DNA of 36,804 nucleotides from Kordiimonas sp. (GCA_002700365.1 PADB01000010.1:137277-174080); one strand, 5' to 3'; positions 1-10,341 are shown, counted from the stretch's first letter. The notes: a model not told the origin generated them from the sequence alone. Program-made: numbers and translations.

Positions 1-407
1 CCCGGAACCCCGCGCAAAAATTCGAGCCCCCCAATACCGTGATCCCGACAGACAGCCGCAACGGCCACATCCGTTGCTCCTGCGCCGCAATATATATCCT
101 GCTGATCCACCACAATATCGCCAAACGCCTTACCCAGACGGATCACAACACCGGATACCCCGCCATCCCGCACCAGAAGATTAGATCCCACACCTAATGG
201 CATAACGGAAATATCCATGGGCAACGACGCCAGAAAATGACACAGGTCATCAGCATCCTTTGGCACGAATAAGACCTCTGCCGGTCCACCAACTTTAAAC
301 CATGTATATTTAGCTAATGGTTCCGCCAAAAGGTAACGCCCTTGCACAACAGGCAACCTGTCCATGAATGCAGCGTTATGTGACGTGGCGGCAGTCATTT
401 TGGTCAT
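1..407 (-). CDS. murB: UDP-N-acetylenolpyruvoylglucosamine reductase, N-terminal part
   Basis: This is the N-terminal 135 residues or so of MurB, the FAD enzyme that uses NADPH to reduce UDP-GlcNAc-enolpyruvate to UDP-MurNAc in the cytoplasm. The rest lies beyond position 1. The visible part is the start of the FAD-binding domain: a [14 protein letters not shown] segment, the flavin-binding [12 protein letters not shown] stretch, and [13 protein letters not shown] just before the edge, which matches the family's GLEFLxGIPG motif. The ATG at 405-407 overlaps the murC stop by four bases (ATGA), suggesting translational coupling. A second in-frame ATG lies three codons later. It is the last dcw gene visible; ddl, ftsQ, ftsA and ftsZ often follow but cannot be seen here. 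Confidence 0.95.
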   Translation of the reverse strand, partial: MTKMTAATSHNAAFMDRLPVVQGRYLLAEPLAKYTWFKVGGPAEVLFVPKDADDLCHFLASLPMDISVMPLGVGSNLLVRDGGVSGVVIRLGKAFGDIVVDQQDIYCGAGATDVAVAAVCRDHGIGGLEFLRGVP

Positions 408-1846
408 TCCTTCCGCATCAAATCATCAAGGCGTTGTGGCAAAGTCGCAGCCCATTGGGTAATATTTCCCGCCCCCAGGCAGATTACCACGTCACCGGCC
501 CCCACCTCACTTGCCAACAATGCAGGCAGATCATCATCACTCTCCACCGACATCACATGACGGTGCCCATGACGACGCAAACCATCAACCAAGGCTGTTT
601 GGTTATACCCCTCCAAAGGGGCTTCCCCCGCGGCAAAGATTGGCGTCACCACAACACTGTCCGCATCGTTAAAACAGGCACAGAATTCTTCAAATAAACT
701 TTTCAGTCGGCTGTATCGGTGCGGTTGCACCACCGCAAAAATGCGCCCCTGATAGGCAGAACGCGCCGCACTCAACACTGCAGAAATTTCAACAGGGTGA
801 TGGGCATAATCATCAACGACCGTAACCCCTGCCGCAGTCTTATCTATAATTGTAAAACGCCTTTTCACACCTTCAAATTTTGAAAATGCGGTCTTCAATA
901 GTTCATCTGTAATGCCCATTTCCTGACCTACAGCAATCGCTGCCAGAGAATTCAGCACATTATGGCGACCCGGCATAGGCAAACTGATTTGTTTCAGCTC
1001 CCTTGTTGCTGACGCCACACGGTCAGACAACACCACATCAAAACGCGCCACACCATCGCTATACGTCAGGTTTTCCGCACGGACATCTGCCTGCGCACTA
1101 AAGCCATACGTAATAATTTTTCGATCCGTCACTTTGGCAATCAGGGCCTGCACTTCGGGGTGATCAATACACATCACCGCAAACCCATAAAAGGGCAAGT
1201 TCTGAATAAACTGATGAAAAGCGGCCTTTTCTGCCTCAAAATCACCATAGAAATCCAGGTGTTCCGGGTCTATATTTGTGACAACAGCAATGGTTGATGG
1301 AATTTTGACAAAGGTGCCATCTGACTCATCCGCCTCCACAACCATCCAGTCCCCTTCGCCAAGGCGTGCATTCGTACCATATGCATTGATAATCCCACCG
1401 TTAATCACAGTCGGGTCATAGCCCGCATTATCCAAAACGCAAGCCATCAGCGAAGTCGTCGTTGTTTTCCCATGCGTACCCGCAACAGAGACGCACCATT
1501 TCAGCCGCATTAATTCCGCCAACATTTCAGCACGACGTACAACCGGGATCATTTTCTCCCGTGCGGCCACTACTTCCGGGTTATCATCGCGAATTGCGGA
1601 TGAAATCACAACGAAGCGGGCATTGCCGATATTCTCAGCCTTCTGGCCGATAAAGACGTCTATTCCTTTCGCCCGCAACCGCTGTACATTAATATTTTCT
1701 GAGAGGTCACTGCCCTGCACCTGATAGCCAAAGTTATGCATCACTTCGGCAATACCGCTCATACCGATGCCGCCGATACCGACAAAATGCAAAACCCCGA
1801 TATTTAGCGGATCACCAATCTTTAGGGGCTCGTTACTTTGCATCAT
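404..1846 (-). CDS. murC: UDP-N-acetylmuramate--L-alanine ligase
   Basis: MurC is the first ATP-dependent amino acid ligase of peptidoglycan synthesis; it adds L-Ala to UDP-MurNAc in the cytoplasm. The 480-residue length is normal. Residues 20-34 carry the N-terminal UDP-binding motif [15 protein letters not shown]. Residues 122-131 carry the ATP-binding loop [10 protein letters not shown]. The central-domain motif [11 protein letters not shown] and the later [10 protein letters not shown] stretch, with the histidine pair typical of MurC, are both present. The start is the first of two adjacent ATG codons and overlaps the murG stop by four bases; the 3' end overlaps murB by four bases. The identification is secure. 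Confidence 0.97.
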   Translation of the reverse strand: MMQSNEPLKIGDPLNIGVLHFVGIGGIGMSGIAEVMHNFGYQVQGSDLSENINVQRLRAKGIDVFIGQKAENIGNARFVVISSAIRDDNPEVVAAREKMIPVVRRAEMLAELMRLKWCVSVAGTHGKTTTTSLMACVLDNAGYDPTVINGGIINAYGTNARLGEGDWMVVEADESDGTFVKIPSTIAVVTNIDPEHLDFYGDFEAEKAAFHQFIQNLPFYGFAVMCIDHPEVQALIAKVTDRKIITYGFSAQADVRAENLTYSDGVARFDVVLSDRVASATRELKQISLPMPGRHNVLNSLAAIAVGQEMGITDELLKTAFSKFEGVKRRFTIIDKTAAGVTVVDDYAHHPVEISAVLSAARSAYQGRIFAVVQPHRYSRLKSLFEEFCACFNDADSVVVTPIFAAGEAPLEGYNQTALVDGLRRHGHRHVMSVESDDDLPALLASEVGAGDVVICLGAGNITQWAATLPQRLDDLMRKE

Positions 1847-3081
1847 ACTGCATCTTTCTTTTCATCATATTTTTCATTTAGAGATGGCGGAGACCGTGTA
1901 TCCACAGAGGCCTCATCCTCTTTTTTGCGAGACTGACCCATGACGTGGTCATGGACAGTAATCCGGTCTTGCGCGCCACAGGCCAGTGCTAATCTTTCTA
2001 TCAGATCAGCCAGGTCCTTCGTTGCATAGGGCTTGCCTTCTTTGCGGGACTGTTCTGCTGCAAACCATATATCACGAGGGTTTTTTGATAATTTCTGTAG
2101 CAATTTGGCCAAACGCCCGGGGGTAAAGTCACGATTATCAAATATCCATGCCCCGCCGACCTCTTCCAAATCACGGGCATTGGCTTTTTGATGCTGGTCT
2201 GTGGCATGCGGGTACGGCACTAAAATCGCGGGTCTGCCCGCTGCAGTAATTTCACTTACTGTCGATGCCCCTGCCCGTCCAATCACCAGATGTGCCCATT
2301 CCAAACATTCCGGAATATTAGGAATAAACGTTGATAATTCCGCCGCAATATTTGTGCGGGCATATGATTCACGGACGGATTCTATATCCTCCGCACGGCA
2401 TTGCTGGGTCACCTGTAATCTGCGCTGCAAGGCTCGCGGCAAGGTCGACAACGCAGCTGGCACCACTTCACTAAAAATACTCGCCCCCTGACTACCACCG
2501 ATTACCAACAGTCGCAGTAACCGGTCTTCTCCAAGCGGCGGAAAAAAACGCTCGCCCATTTCTGCAATTTCAGGCCGTACAGGGGTACCAGTTACACACA
2601 TATATTCGTAACGCGCCGGGTTTATTTTTTCCGTCCTGTCAAACGTCAAAGCAACAGCATTTACCCGTGGTGCTAAAAAGCGGTTCACCCGCCCCAATAC
2701 TGCATTTTGTTCATGCAAAGCCGCAGGAATACCTAATTGCACAGCAGCCCATAATGACGGCAAGGATGGATATCCGCCAAAACCGATCACTGCGCCGGGT
2801 TGTAACTGCTTCAATAATCTGCGCGCCGCCCATATGCCGGATATTACCTTGAACCCAGCCCGTATTTTGCCAAAAACACCGCCCGCTGCAAAGGTTGCGC
2901 TATCAACTACATAAGTCTTACAATTCTTAAACTGACTTTGATAACGCATGCCGCGCCCATCAGTAATCAGCGACACACGATGGCCTCTACGCACCAGTTC
3001 CGCACATAAAACTGCTGCCGGAAACATATGCCCCCCCGTACCGCCTGCCGCAAGAACGATATGACTGGTCCGCCGCCTCAT
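1843..3081 (-). CDS. murG: UDP-GlcNAc:undecaprenyl-PP-MurNAc-pentapeptide GlcNAc transferase, C-terminally extended
   Basis: MurG converts lipid I to lipid II at the inner face of the cytoplasmic membrane. It is a GT-B glycosyltransferase. The N-terminal loop [12 protein letters not shown] lies at residues 11-22, followed by [15 protein letters not shown] and [14 protein letters not shown]. The donor-binding C-terminal domain shows VIGGSQGAS and [24 protein letters not shown] followed by [10 protein letters not shown]. At 412 residues it is longer than most MurG proteins (roughly 355-375). The extra length is a charged C-terminal tail of about 40-45 residues beyond the usual end near [10 protein letters not shown], containing KKEDEAS and [11 protein letters not shown]. 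The 3' end overlaps murC by four bases; 87 bases separate it from ftsW upstream. Confidence 0.96.
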   Translation of the reverse strand: MRRRTSHIVLAAGGTGGHMFPAAVLCAELVRRGHRVSLITDGRGMRYQSQFKNCKTYVVDSATFAAGGVFGKIRAGFKVISGIWAARRLLKQLQPGAVIGFGGYPSLPSLWAAVQLGIPAALHEQNAVLGRVNRFLAPRVNAVALTFDRTEKINPARYEYMCVTGTPVRPEIAEMGERFFPPLGEDRLLRLLVIGGSQGASIFSEVVPAALSTLPRALQRRLQVTQQCRAEDIESVRESYARTNIAAELSTFIPNIPECLEWAHLVIGRAGASTVSEITAAGRPAILVPYPHATDQHQKANARDLEEVGGAWIFDNRDFTPGRLAKLLQKLSKNPRDIWFAAEQSRKEGKPYATKDLADLIERLALACGAQDRITVHDHVMGQSRKKEDEASVDTRSPPSLNEKYDEKKDAV

Positions 3082-3168
3082 TTTAATAGTATCTCACTTC
3101 TATAGTCTTTCGCTGAATGCCCCGCCCCAAACCGTATAACGTGTGGTAACGGCACATAGCCATATTCA

Positions 3169-4338
3169 TCATACTCTGCCATAATGACCACGCACACCAC
3201 GGGAAAGCTGGCCACTCATATCGCCTACCGCACCCTGATAGCGGCGACTTAAGGCCAAGATCATACCCATTCCAATACTTAATGCCAGCATGGAAGAACC
3301 GCCATAACTGATAAAAGGTAGCGTCATACCTTTACTTGGCAACAAAGCCAAATTCACCCCAATGTTAATCACAGCCTGCAATCCTAACTGCATAAGCAAC
3401 CCGGCCGTTGCCAGAAAGATAAACAAATCTGTTTCCCGCAGAAGACTCATCATCCCCCGTACAACGATCACTGCAAAAATCATGATGACAAACAGACAGA
3501 AGAACATACCGAATTCTTCTCCGGCCACGGCAAAAATAAAGTCCGTATGGGCATCCGGCAGCACTTTTTTAACAGCCCCCTCTCCCGGCCCCCGACCAAA
3601 CAGACCACCCGTGCGAAAGGCATTTAATGCCGTATCCACCTGATATGTGTCGCCGCTCGACGGGTCCAGAAAACGGTCAATCCGGCTGGCAAAATGCGGG
3701 AAGGCCGTATAGGCCACAAGCAACCCGCTTAACCCTAGCGCGATTAAAACACCGACCCACAACATAGATAGTCCTGCCATAAAAAACTGCCCGCCCCATA
3801 CCAGTGAAAGCAAAATCGTTTGCCCAAAGTCTGGCTGCGCCACCAGTAGCAAGACCACCAGAACGTATAGACCCATGGCTATTCTGCGTCCCGGAAAGCC
3901 GGGGCTGCGATGCGCTTCCGCAAACATCCAGGCGGAGACCACAATAAAAGCCGGTTTTAAAAATTCTGACGGCTGCAGCGTAAAACTGCCTAATGGCAAC
4001 CACCGCTGCGCTCCTTTAACTTCTGTCCCGATCAGCAAGGTGAGCAACATAAGACCCAGACACCCAACAAACATTATCACGGCAATGCGGCGGACTGTTA
4101 TGGGGCTGGCGAGCGATATACCGAACATTATAATCATGGACATCGCAATGAACACCAATTGCCTATATGTAAAATGGAAAGAAGGCAACCCAAGCTTTTC
4201 CGCAATCGCGGGACTGGCCCCGAAAGTCAAAAACACCCCCACCCCGAGCAACATGCTCACTGCAACCAGCATATACCGGTCAATTGTCCACCACCATGTA
4301 CTCAGAAGGCTTGTATCTGTCCGGGAAAAAACGCTCAT
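3169..4338 (-). CDS. ftsW: Peptidoglycan glycosyltransferase FtsW (SEDS family)
   Basis: FtsW is the polytopic SEDS glycosyltransferase that polymerises lipid II at the division septum with its partner FtsI, also encoded here. The 389-residue protein is mostly hydrophobic, with about ten predicted membrane segments. It carries the family motif GAQRWLPLGSFTLQPSEFLKPA around residues 110-130 and the C-terminal INIGVNLALLPSKGMTLPFISYGGSS region. The short cytoplasmic N-terminus precedes a first helix near residues 22-40. The ATG overlaps the TGA of a possible upstream mini-ORF by four bases. murD, usually found between mraY and ftsW, is missing. Confidence 0.96.
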   Translation of the reverse strand: MSVFSRTDTSLLSTWWWTIDRYMLVAVSMLLGVGVFLTFGASPAIAEKLGLPSFHFTYRQLVFIAMSMIIMFGISLASPITVRRIAVIMFVGCLGLMLLTLLIGTEVKGAQRWLPLGSFTLQPSEFLKPAFIVVSAWMFAEAHRSPGFPGRRIAMGLYVLVVLLLVAQPDFGQTILLSLVWGGQFFMAGLSMLWVGVLIALGLSGLLVAYTAFPHFASRIDRFLDPSSGDTYQVDTALNAFRTGGLFGRGPGEGAVKKVLPDAHTDFIFAVAGEEFGMFFCLFVIMIFAVIVVRGMMSLLRETDLFIFLATAGLLMQLGLQAVINIGVNLALLPSKGMTLPFISYGGSSMLALSIGMGMILALSRRYQGAVGDMSGQLSRGVRGHYGRV

Positions 4339-4439
4339 CGTTCTGCCACCTGCATCTGTTTATTGACGCACAGCAAATCACTGCGAACCGCACCGAATGA
4401 AGCAGCCACCTGATTTATATATCCATCACATTGCAACAC
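4335..4439 (-). CDS. Possible 34-residue mini-ORF coupled to ftsW
   Basis: I do not recognise this product. A GTG at 4437-4439 opens a 34-codon frame (VLQCDGYINQVAASFGAVRS followed by DLLCVNKQMQVAER). The frame ends in a TGA that overlaps the ftsW ATG by four bases, the junction style used throughout this operon. A good ribosome binding site, AAGGGG, lies six bases before the GTG. It occupies the place where murD is normally found, but I see no resemblance to the MurD C-terminus. It could be a translational-coupling leader, an eroded remnant, or chance. Confidence 0.25.
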   Translation of the reverse strand: MLQCDGYINQVAASFGAVRSDLLCVNKQMQVAER

Positions 4440-4476
4440 AGCAGTCCCCTTACTTGCACATCAATTGCCCTCTCAA

Positions 4477-5565
4477 TCAACGCAATTTCAATGTTGCCAG
4501 CCCTACCAACGCCAGCAACACAGCGATGATCCAGAAACGAATGACAATTGTTGGTTCCGCCCACCCTTTCTGTTCGTAATGATGGTGTAACGGAGCCATA
4601 CGAAAAACGCGTTTTCCCGTCATTTTAAAAGAAGCCACCTGCACGACTACTGACACGGTTTCCAATACAAAAAGCCCTCCGACAATAGCCAGGACGATTT
4701 CATGTTTTGTCACAACACTAACCGCCCCCAAAGCACCACCTAGGGCCAATGAACCAGTGTCTCCCATAAAGACCATAGCGGGTGGAGCATTAAACCATAA
4801 AAACCCTAATCCTGCGCCGATAATTGCTGCGCAAAACACGGACAATTCACCGGCTCCACTCACATAAGTCACTTGCAGATAATCAGAGAAAACAACATTA
4901 CCGATAAGATAGGAAATCAATAAAAAAGTACCCGCCGCTATAATCACCGGCATGGTCGCAAGCCCATCCAGACCATCGGTCAAATTTACACTGTTTGACG
5001 CACCGATTATCACAAATACGGCAAAAGGCACCGCCAAATACCCCAAATCCAGCAGCACATCTTTCAAAAACGGCAGGGCTAACTTGCCTGCCAACCCGTC
5101 TCCGGCAATGGTGTTTATCCAAAAAACAGCAATTGTACATATTACAATTTCGGCCAACAGCTTCAGCTTACCCGGCACGCCGCGCGTGTTCGCCTGTGTC
5201 ACTTTCAGATAATCATCAATAAAACCGATAAGCCCGAAACCCGCCGTAATAAACAAACAGGCCCATACATAGCCATTTGTCAGATCAGCCCATAGCAACG
5301 TACCAACCAGCAGACCTAAAAGAATAAGAAAGCCCCCCATGGTCGGCGTTCCTTGTTTCGTTAGAATGTGACTTTCGGGACCATCATCACGTATCGGCTG
5401 CCCTTTTTTCTGTTTCTTCTTCAACCACGCAATTACCGTAGGCCCAAAAACAAACGCGATCAAAAAGGCCGTAATCAATGCCCCGCCTGCGCGGAACGTC
5501 AGGTATTTAAATAAATTAAGGGCGGCAATATCACCGCTTAAAGGGTATAAAAGATTATATAGCAT
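4477..5565 (-). CDS. mraY: Phospho-N-acetylmuramoyl-pentapeptide transferase
   Basis: MraY is the polytopic inner-membrane enzyme that transfers phospho-MurNAc-pentapeptide to undecaprenyl phosphate, making lipid I. The 362-residue length is normal. Diagnostic motifs are all present: GTPTMGG after the first helix, the magnesium-binding DDYLK segment near residues 115-120, [10 protein letters not shown] in the centre, [12 protein letters not shown], and the histidine-rich [11 protein letters not shown] loop near the C-terminus. It starts 22 bases after murF. Downstream there are 138 bases before ftsW, the longest gap inside the cluster. Confidence 0.97.
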   Translation of the reverse strand: MLYNLLYPLSGDIAALNLFKYLTFRAGGALITAFLIAFVFGPTVIAWLKKKQKKGQPIRDDGPESHILTKQGTPTMGGFLILLGLLVGTLLWADLTNGYVWACLFITAGFGLIGFIDDYLKVTQANTRGVPGKLKLLAEIVICTIAVFWINTIAGDGLAGKLALPFLKDVLLDLGYLAVPFAVFVIIGASNSVNLTDGLDGLATMPVIIAAGTFLLISYLIGNVVFSDYLQVTYVSGAGELSVFCAAIIGAGLGFLWFNAPPAMVFMGDTGSLALGGALGAVSVVTKHEIVLAIVGGLFVLETVSVVVQVASFKMTGKRVFRMAPLHHHYEQKGWAEPTIVIRFWIIAVLLALVGLATLKLR

Positions 5566-5587
5566 GGGTCTGCTTTACGTTTTTCAT

Positions 5588-7042
5588 CTATCCGTTCGCG
5601 GCTATGTCCACCGTAGAACGGTCACGGTCTAATAAATAATCTACAATTCGGCTCATTCCGCTGGCATTGGACCCCTTCACCATTACAACGTCACCGTCAC
5701 GCAAATCCTCATGCAACGCAACTTGCAATGCCTCTAAATCTGTAAAATATCCTCCCCGCATCCGTGAAGGTAAGCGTTCAAATAGATATTTCATATCTTT
5801 GCCATAAAGATACACTTGGTCCAAATGTGCATCCCGCAATGGTGCCAATAAATCCGCGTGAAACTGTGGTGCATTCTCGCCCAGTTCCACCATTTGCCCT
5901 AGCACTGCGATCCGCCGCCCGCGACCTTCAATTGGCTGGTGTTGTAACGCACTGATCGCGGCCTTCATAGAAGCCGGATTCGCATTATAGCTTTCATCTA
6001 TCAACAAAATGCTATCCATGCTGCCATCATCCAAATACAAACGATGACGCTGCCCCCGCCCCTTCAACGGACTTAATTCCGCAAGAGCCAGTCCCGCTAG
6101 GCCCAAATCAGCCCCCAGCACCTTCACTGCGGCCAAAACAGCCAAAGAATTTAAAATCCAATGGTGGCCAACCATACCAATCTTATAGGTCAGTTGCACA
6201 TCTTGCACGTCAGCAACAATGCAACTACACGTATCCCCTAACGCCGTCCGCAGAGGCCTAATCTGTGCATCTTGATGTTCACCAAAAGCCACGATCTTTT
6301 CTGCACCGGCAGCAACCGCATGATCCCGCAGCCTTTCGTAATGACGATTATCACGATTCAGAATTGCCACTGCCGGCCCTTCTAGGCCTTCGAAAATTTC
6401 CGCCTTAGCATCTGCAATGTCTTCTTCATGGTCAAAAAATTCACGGTGGGCACTCGCAACCATTGTCACAATAGCTACATGTGGCCGCACAAGTTTTGTC
6501 AACGCCCGCAATTCTCCGGCATGGTTCATGCCCAATTCAAAAATACTAAAATCCACGTTTTCAGGCATACGTGCCAGACTTAACGGAACACCGATATCAT
6601 TATTGTAACTCTTCTTACTGGCATGGGCCCGGCCCTGACGATCCAACACCTCCATAAGGGCCTCTTTGGTCCCCGTCTTTCCTGCACTGCCTGTAATCGC
6701 AATGATTGGGCAATTCACCCGTGCGCGCGCCGCTTTTCCCAAATTCCATAAAGCTTCTTTGACATTATCAACAATGATCTGTTGGCCCGGCGCAATACCA
6801 TCCACCAGATGCTCAACTACGGCTCCCACCGCCCCGGCGGATATCGCAGCGTCTACAAAATCATGGCCGTCATGATGCGGCCCGGACAACGCAAAAAACA
6901 AATCACCAGCCTGACAGCGGCGACTATCAATGGAAATACCATTAACATTCCACTTTCCGGTTATTTTACCGCCTGTGGCTTCAGCAACGGCCTGTGATGT
7001 CCATAATGGCTCGCTCATACGACTTTTCATCCCGTTTTTCAT
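5588..7042 (-). CDS. murF: UDP-MurNAc-tripeptide--D-alanyl-D-alanine ligase
   Basis: MurF adds the D-Ala-D-Ala dipeptide, completing the cytoplasmic UDP-MurNAc-pentapeptide. The protein has the Mur-ligase N-terminal domain with IDSRRCQAGDLFFAL, an ATP-binding loop ITGSAGKTGTKEAL (alanine and glycine where GSVGKTSTKE is commoner), the central FELGMNHAGE motif and the C-terminal DESYNANPASM motif that distinguishes MurF. The frame can open at a GTG two codons earlier (7048). I prefer the ATG at 7040-7042, which has AGGG five bases upstream; further in-frame ATGs lie at 7030 and 7018. It sits between murE (41-base gap) and mraY. Confidence 0.95.
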   Translation of the reverse strand: MKNGMKSRMSEPLWTSQAVAEATGGKITGKWNVNGISIDSRRCQAGDLFFALSGPHHDGHDFVDAAISAGAVGAVVEHLVDGIAPGQQIIVDNVKEALWNLGKAARARVNCPIIAITGSAGKTGTKEALMEVLDRQGRAHASKKSYNNDIGVPLSLARMPENVDFSIFELGMNHAGELRALTKLVRPHVAIVTMVASAHREFFDHEEDIADAKAEIFEGLEGPAVAILNRDNRHYERLRDHAVAAGAEKIVAFGEHQDAQIRPLRTALGDTCSCIVADVQDVQLTYKIGMVGHHWILNSLAVLAAVKVLGADLGLAGLALAELSPLKGRGQRHRLYLDDGSMDSILLIDESYNANPASMKAAISALQHQPIEGRGRRIAVLGQMVELGENAPQFHADLLAPLRDAHLDQVYLYGKDMKYLFERLPSRMRGGYFTDLEALQVALHEDLRDGDVVMVKGSNASGMSRIVDYLLDRDRSTVDIAANG

Positions 7043-7083
7043 CTCCACCCTGAAACTACCTCTTCAAGGCTTGATCCATCATT

Positions 7084-8586
7084 TTATGACGCAGAGCGGT
7101 TTACTTGCCCGCGCCCTACGGCACTCAAGGCATGACGAACGGCGATGACATCATCAAAGTCCCTCACGTCTGCACCGATGATTTGTCCCGTTTCATGTCC
7201 CTTACCTGCTACCACAAGAATATCCTCTGCTGCCAAAGCCGCAACAGCATGGTCAATAGCCTGTTGACGGTCTGCGATATCCTCAGCCGAAGGACAGGCT
7301 GACAAGATAGAGGCGCGTATGGCAGCGGGGTCTTCAGTACGGGGGTTGTCATCCGTGACATAGACTTTATCCGCCAAACGGTGTGCCACGCCCCCCATCA
7401 TAGGCCTTTTTCCCTGATCGCGATCACCCCCACAACCAAAAACCACCGCTAAATTGCCCTGGGTATGCATTTTCAATGACGTCAAGACCGTCTCCAACGC
7501 ATCAGGTGTATGGGCATAATCCACATAAACCCGCGCCCCGTTAGCATGTCGCCCGGCTAATTCCATCCGCCCCCGTACAGGACGCAAAACCCCCAAAGCA
7601 CGAAAAACATCTTCAGCCGATTTACCACACCCCATCACCAGCGCCGCGGCCATCAATGCATTCATGGCTTGGAATTGACCAATTAACGGCAGGGCCACAT
7701 CATACACCTGCCCTTCATAGACAAAGGTAATATCTTGCCCATTTTCCGCCGGGCGTTGCGTTAACAGACGCAAGTCACCCTGATCGCGCCCGACTGTAAT
7801 CATACGATGTCCCCGGGCCCAGCATAAATCTGCCAGGTCCTGCGATATTTCACAGTCAGCATTCAAAACCGCAACACCACCAGGTTTCATGACCTCTCCA
7901 AAAAGGCGTGCCTTGGCATAATAATAATTTTCTTCAGTACCATGATAGTCCAAATGATCACGGCTAAAATTCGTGAAGGCCGCAGCGGAAAGTTGGACGC
8001 CATCAAGGCGATATTGGGCTAACCCATGGCTTGATGCTTCAAATGCTACGTAGTTAACTCCACGCTCACAAAGATCATGCAGGGCTTTGTGCAGATTTAC
8101 AGGATCCGGCGTCGTCAACGTTCCCGGGCATTGATAGTCCGGGGCTTCAATGCCTAGCGTGCCAATGGATGCTGCCTGCTCACCCAAGGTGTGCCAAATT
8201 TGACGAGCAAAATCCGCAACCGACGTCTTACCATTGGTGCCAGTGACGGCTGCCATCGTTTGTGGTTGCGGGGCATAAAAGCGTGCCGCCAATTGTGCAA
8301 AAAGCCGACCGGGTACAGGGTCAGTCAACCACACAACTCCTTCATCACGTCTTTGCTGCTCTTTATCATTGCATTCTTTGCGTGACCGAAGTGCCTCTGG
8401 CGTCAGCAACACACAAACTGCCCCAAGCTGTATCGCATCATCTATAAAATCAGCCCCATCTACCAGCACGCCCGGCAAAGCGGCAAAAAATGCGCCTGCC
8501 ACAGCCTGACGACTATCTGCCGTCAACATGGAAATGTCCACATCACGCGCTAATGTCATATCTGGCAATAGGTCTGATAACTTCAT
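7084..8586 (-). CDS. murE: UDP-MurNAc-L-alanyl-D-glutamate--2,6-diaminopimelate ligase
   Basis: MurE adds the third stem amino acid in the cytoplasm. The motif DDNPRTEDP near residue 415 is the DNPR signature of enzymes specific for meso-diaminopimelate, so the wall is predicted to be the usual Gram-negative A1-gamma type. The ATP loop TGTNGKTS lies at residues 115-122, and FEASSHGLAQYRLDG, FTNFSRDHLDYHG and GKGHETGQII follow in the expected order. The 500-residue length is normal. It begins 15 bases after ftsI. Confidence 0.97.
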   Translation of the reverse strand: MKLSDLLPDMTLARDVDISMLTADSRQAVAGAFFAALPGVLVDGADFIDDAIQLGAVCVLLTPEALRSRKECNDKEQQRRDEGVVWLTDPVPGRLFAQLAARFYAPQPQTMAAVTGTNGKTSVADFARQIWHTLGEQAASIGTLGIEAPDYQCPGTLTTPDPVNLHKALHDLCERGVNYVAFEASSHGLAQYRLDGVQLSAAAFTNFSRDHLDYHGTEENYYYAKARLFGEVMKPGGVAVLNADCEISQDLADLCWARGHRMITVGRDQGDLRLLTQRPAENGQDITFVYEGQVYDVALPLIGQFQAMNALMAAALVMGCGKSAEDVFRALGVLRPVRGRMELAGRHANGARVYVDYAHTPDALETVLTSLKMHTQGNLAVVFGCGGDRDQGKRPMMGGVAHRLADKVYVTDDNPRTEDPAAIRASILSACPSAEDIADRQQAIDHAVAALAAEDILVVAGKGHETGQIIGADVRDFDDVIAVRHALSAVGRGQVNRSAS

Positions 8587-8601
8587 GATTACTGGTGTCT
8601 C

Positions 8602-10341
8602 TTAATCCTCTATCAGCATGGCCTGTCGCAAAGGATTTTCACGCTCCTCTCTTGGCGCAATTCCCAACAAAGGGCCTATTTTACGAACAATTTCCCCAAC
8701 AGTAGGTGCCGCTGTCCAGCCACCGCTTGCATTCCAGAATGTTTCTTCCCGGCCACGCGGCTCATCAAACACCGCCATGACCGCATAACGTGGACGATCC
8801 ACAGGAAACACGCCGACAAATGAAGATAGCAAATCTTTGCGACGATATCCGCCCGCAGATGCCTTTTCCGCCGTTCCGGTCTTTCCGCCTACCCGATAGC
8901 CATCCACATCAGCCATGCTGCCCGTCCCGTGTTGCACCGCCAGCCTTAATAATTGCCGCATGGTTTTACTGGTCTTTTCAGAAATGACCTGCGCAGCCGT
9001 AGAATCCTGTGAAATGGCCAGATAGCGCGTCAATTGCTCGCCAGCGCTGAAACCTCGCGCCTCCCGATCATCCACCCCTTCATCCCGGATTAAGGTGGCC
9101 GAAATATGGCGTCCGCCATTACTTAGTGCAGAAATACCTTCGACCAAGTGCAATGGGCTGACAGCTAATCCATGGCCATACCCTATCGTCATTGTCTCCA
9201 CCTCGCCCCACTGACGCGGCAGAATGGGATGGGCAGCCTCAGGTAGTTCTATGTCACTACGATTAAACAGTCCCATTTTCTGTAAAAAGTCCCGCTGTTT
9301 ATCCCCCCCCACGTCTACAGCCATTTTCGCCGTACCGATATTGGATGAATATGCAAAAATCTCCGGGACAGAGAGCCAACGTTCCTTGGCATGGTCGTCA
9401 TTTATTGTAAACCGCGCCACCTTCAGAGGTTCTGTCGCATCATACCCCCCCTCCAGATCCACAACATCATGTTCCAGTGCCATCGCAACGGTAAACGCCT
9501 TAAAACCCGACCCCAATTCATAAACCCCCTGCACAGCTCGATTGAATTTGGCATCTTTTGTGGCAGTACCGGGTTTTTGCGGATCAAAGCTCGGCAAAGA
9601 GACCAATGACAAAACCTCTCCCGTTTGCACGTCCATCACCAAACCGGCGGCCCCCCGCGCTGAAAAAAGCTGCATTGTCTTTGCCAATTCCATCGCCACA
9701 ATGTTCTGCACCCGCAGATCAATGGTCAGCACAAGCGGATCAGCCATCAACGCCGGATCAGCCAGCCGTTCATCATAATAACGCTCTATACCAGCCAGCC
9801 CTTTGCCATCCACATCCACATATCCCAATACGTGGGCTAACAAATCACCCTGCGGGTAGAACCGTTCTTCTTCGTACTGAAAATGCAAACCCGGCAGCCC
9901 TAAACGATTAACTTTCCATTGCTGCTCAGGTGTCAACTTCCGCTTGATCCAGACAAAATGGCGACCGGATTTCATTTTGCTCAGCAGGTCACGAAACTTT
10001 AATTCCGGGAGCACTGCCTGCAATTTCTGCGCGGCTTCCATCGGGTCCATCACTTGCCGCGGGTTCACATAAAGAGAGGGCGTCGCTAAATTAGTCGCTA
10101 GCACGCGGCCATGACGATCAACGACATCGGCACGCCCTGTAAAGGCATTATGGCGCGCAATGACACGCTGCCGGGGCTCCACAACTTTCTGCAACATCCC
10201 CAAATCAACAACACGCACCCCTAACACACCAAAACCGATCGCAAAAAGTGTCATTGCAATCATCATACGGGTACGCGCCACATCGATCGCTGTTTTTTTC
10301 TCTCCCTCTATCGAGATATGCCCATGCACACGACCGCTCAT
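8602..10341 (-). CDS. ftsI: Septal peptidoglycan transpeptidase FtsI (PBP3)
   Basis: FtsI is the monofunctional class B penicillin-binding protein that crosslinks septal peptidoglycan with FtsW. It has a cytoplasmic N-terminus, one membrane helix near residues 26-50, a PBP dimerisation domain (VDRHGRVLATN, YVDVDGKGLAGIERYYDE) and a transpeptidase domain. The catalytic SxxK box is GSGFKAFTVA with Ser278 and Lys281; the usual sequence here is STFK or STMK. The SxN box is YSSNIG and the KTG box is GGKTGTAEK. The 579-residue length is normal. The start overlaps the ftsL stop by four bases. Confidence 0.97.
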   Translation of the reverse strand: MSGRVHGHISIEGEKKTAIDVARTRMMIAMTLFAIGFGVLGVRVVDLGMLQKVVEPRQRVIARHNAFTGRADVVDRHGRVLATNLATPSLYVNPRQVMDPMEAAQKLQAVLPELKFRDLLSKMKSGRHFVWIKRKLTPEQQWKVNRLGLPGLHFQYEEERFYPQGDLLAHVLGYVDVDGKGLAGIERYYDERLADPALMADPLVLTIDLRVQNIVAMELAKTMQLFSARGAAGLVMDVQTGEVLSLVSLPSFDPQKPGTATKDAKFNRAVQGVYELGSGFKAFTVAMALEHDVVDLEGGYDATEPLKVARFTINDDHAKERWLSVPEIFAYSSNIGTAKMAVDVGGDKQRDFLQKMGLFNRSDIELPEAAHPILPRQWGEVETMTIGYGHGLAVSPLHLVEGISALSNGGRHISATLIRDEGVDDREARGFSAGEQLTRYLAISQDSTAAQVISEKTSKTMRQLLRLAVQHGTGSMADVDGYRVGGKTGTAEKASAGGYRRKDLLSSFVGVFPVDRPRYAVMAVFDEPRGREETFWNASGGWTAAPTVGEIVRKIGPLLGIAPREERENPLRQAMLIED

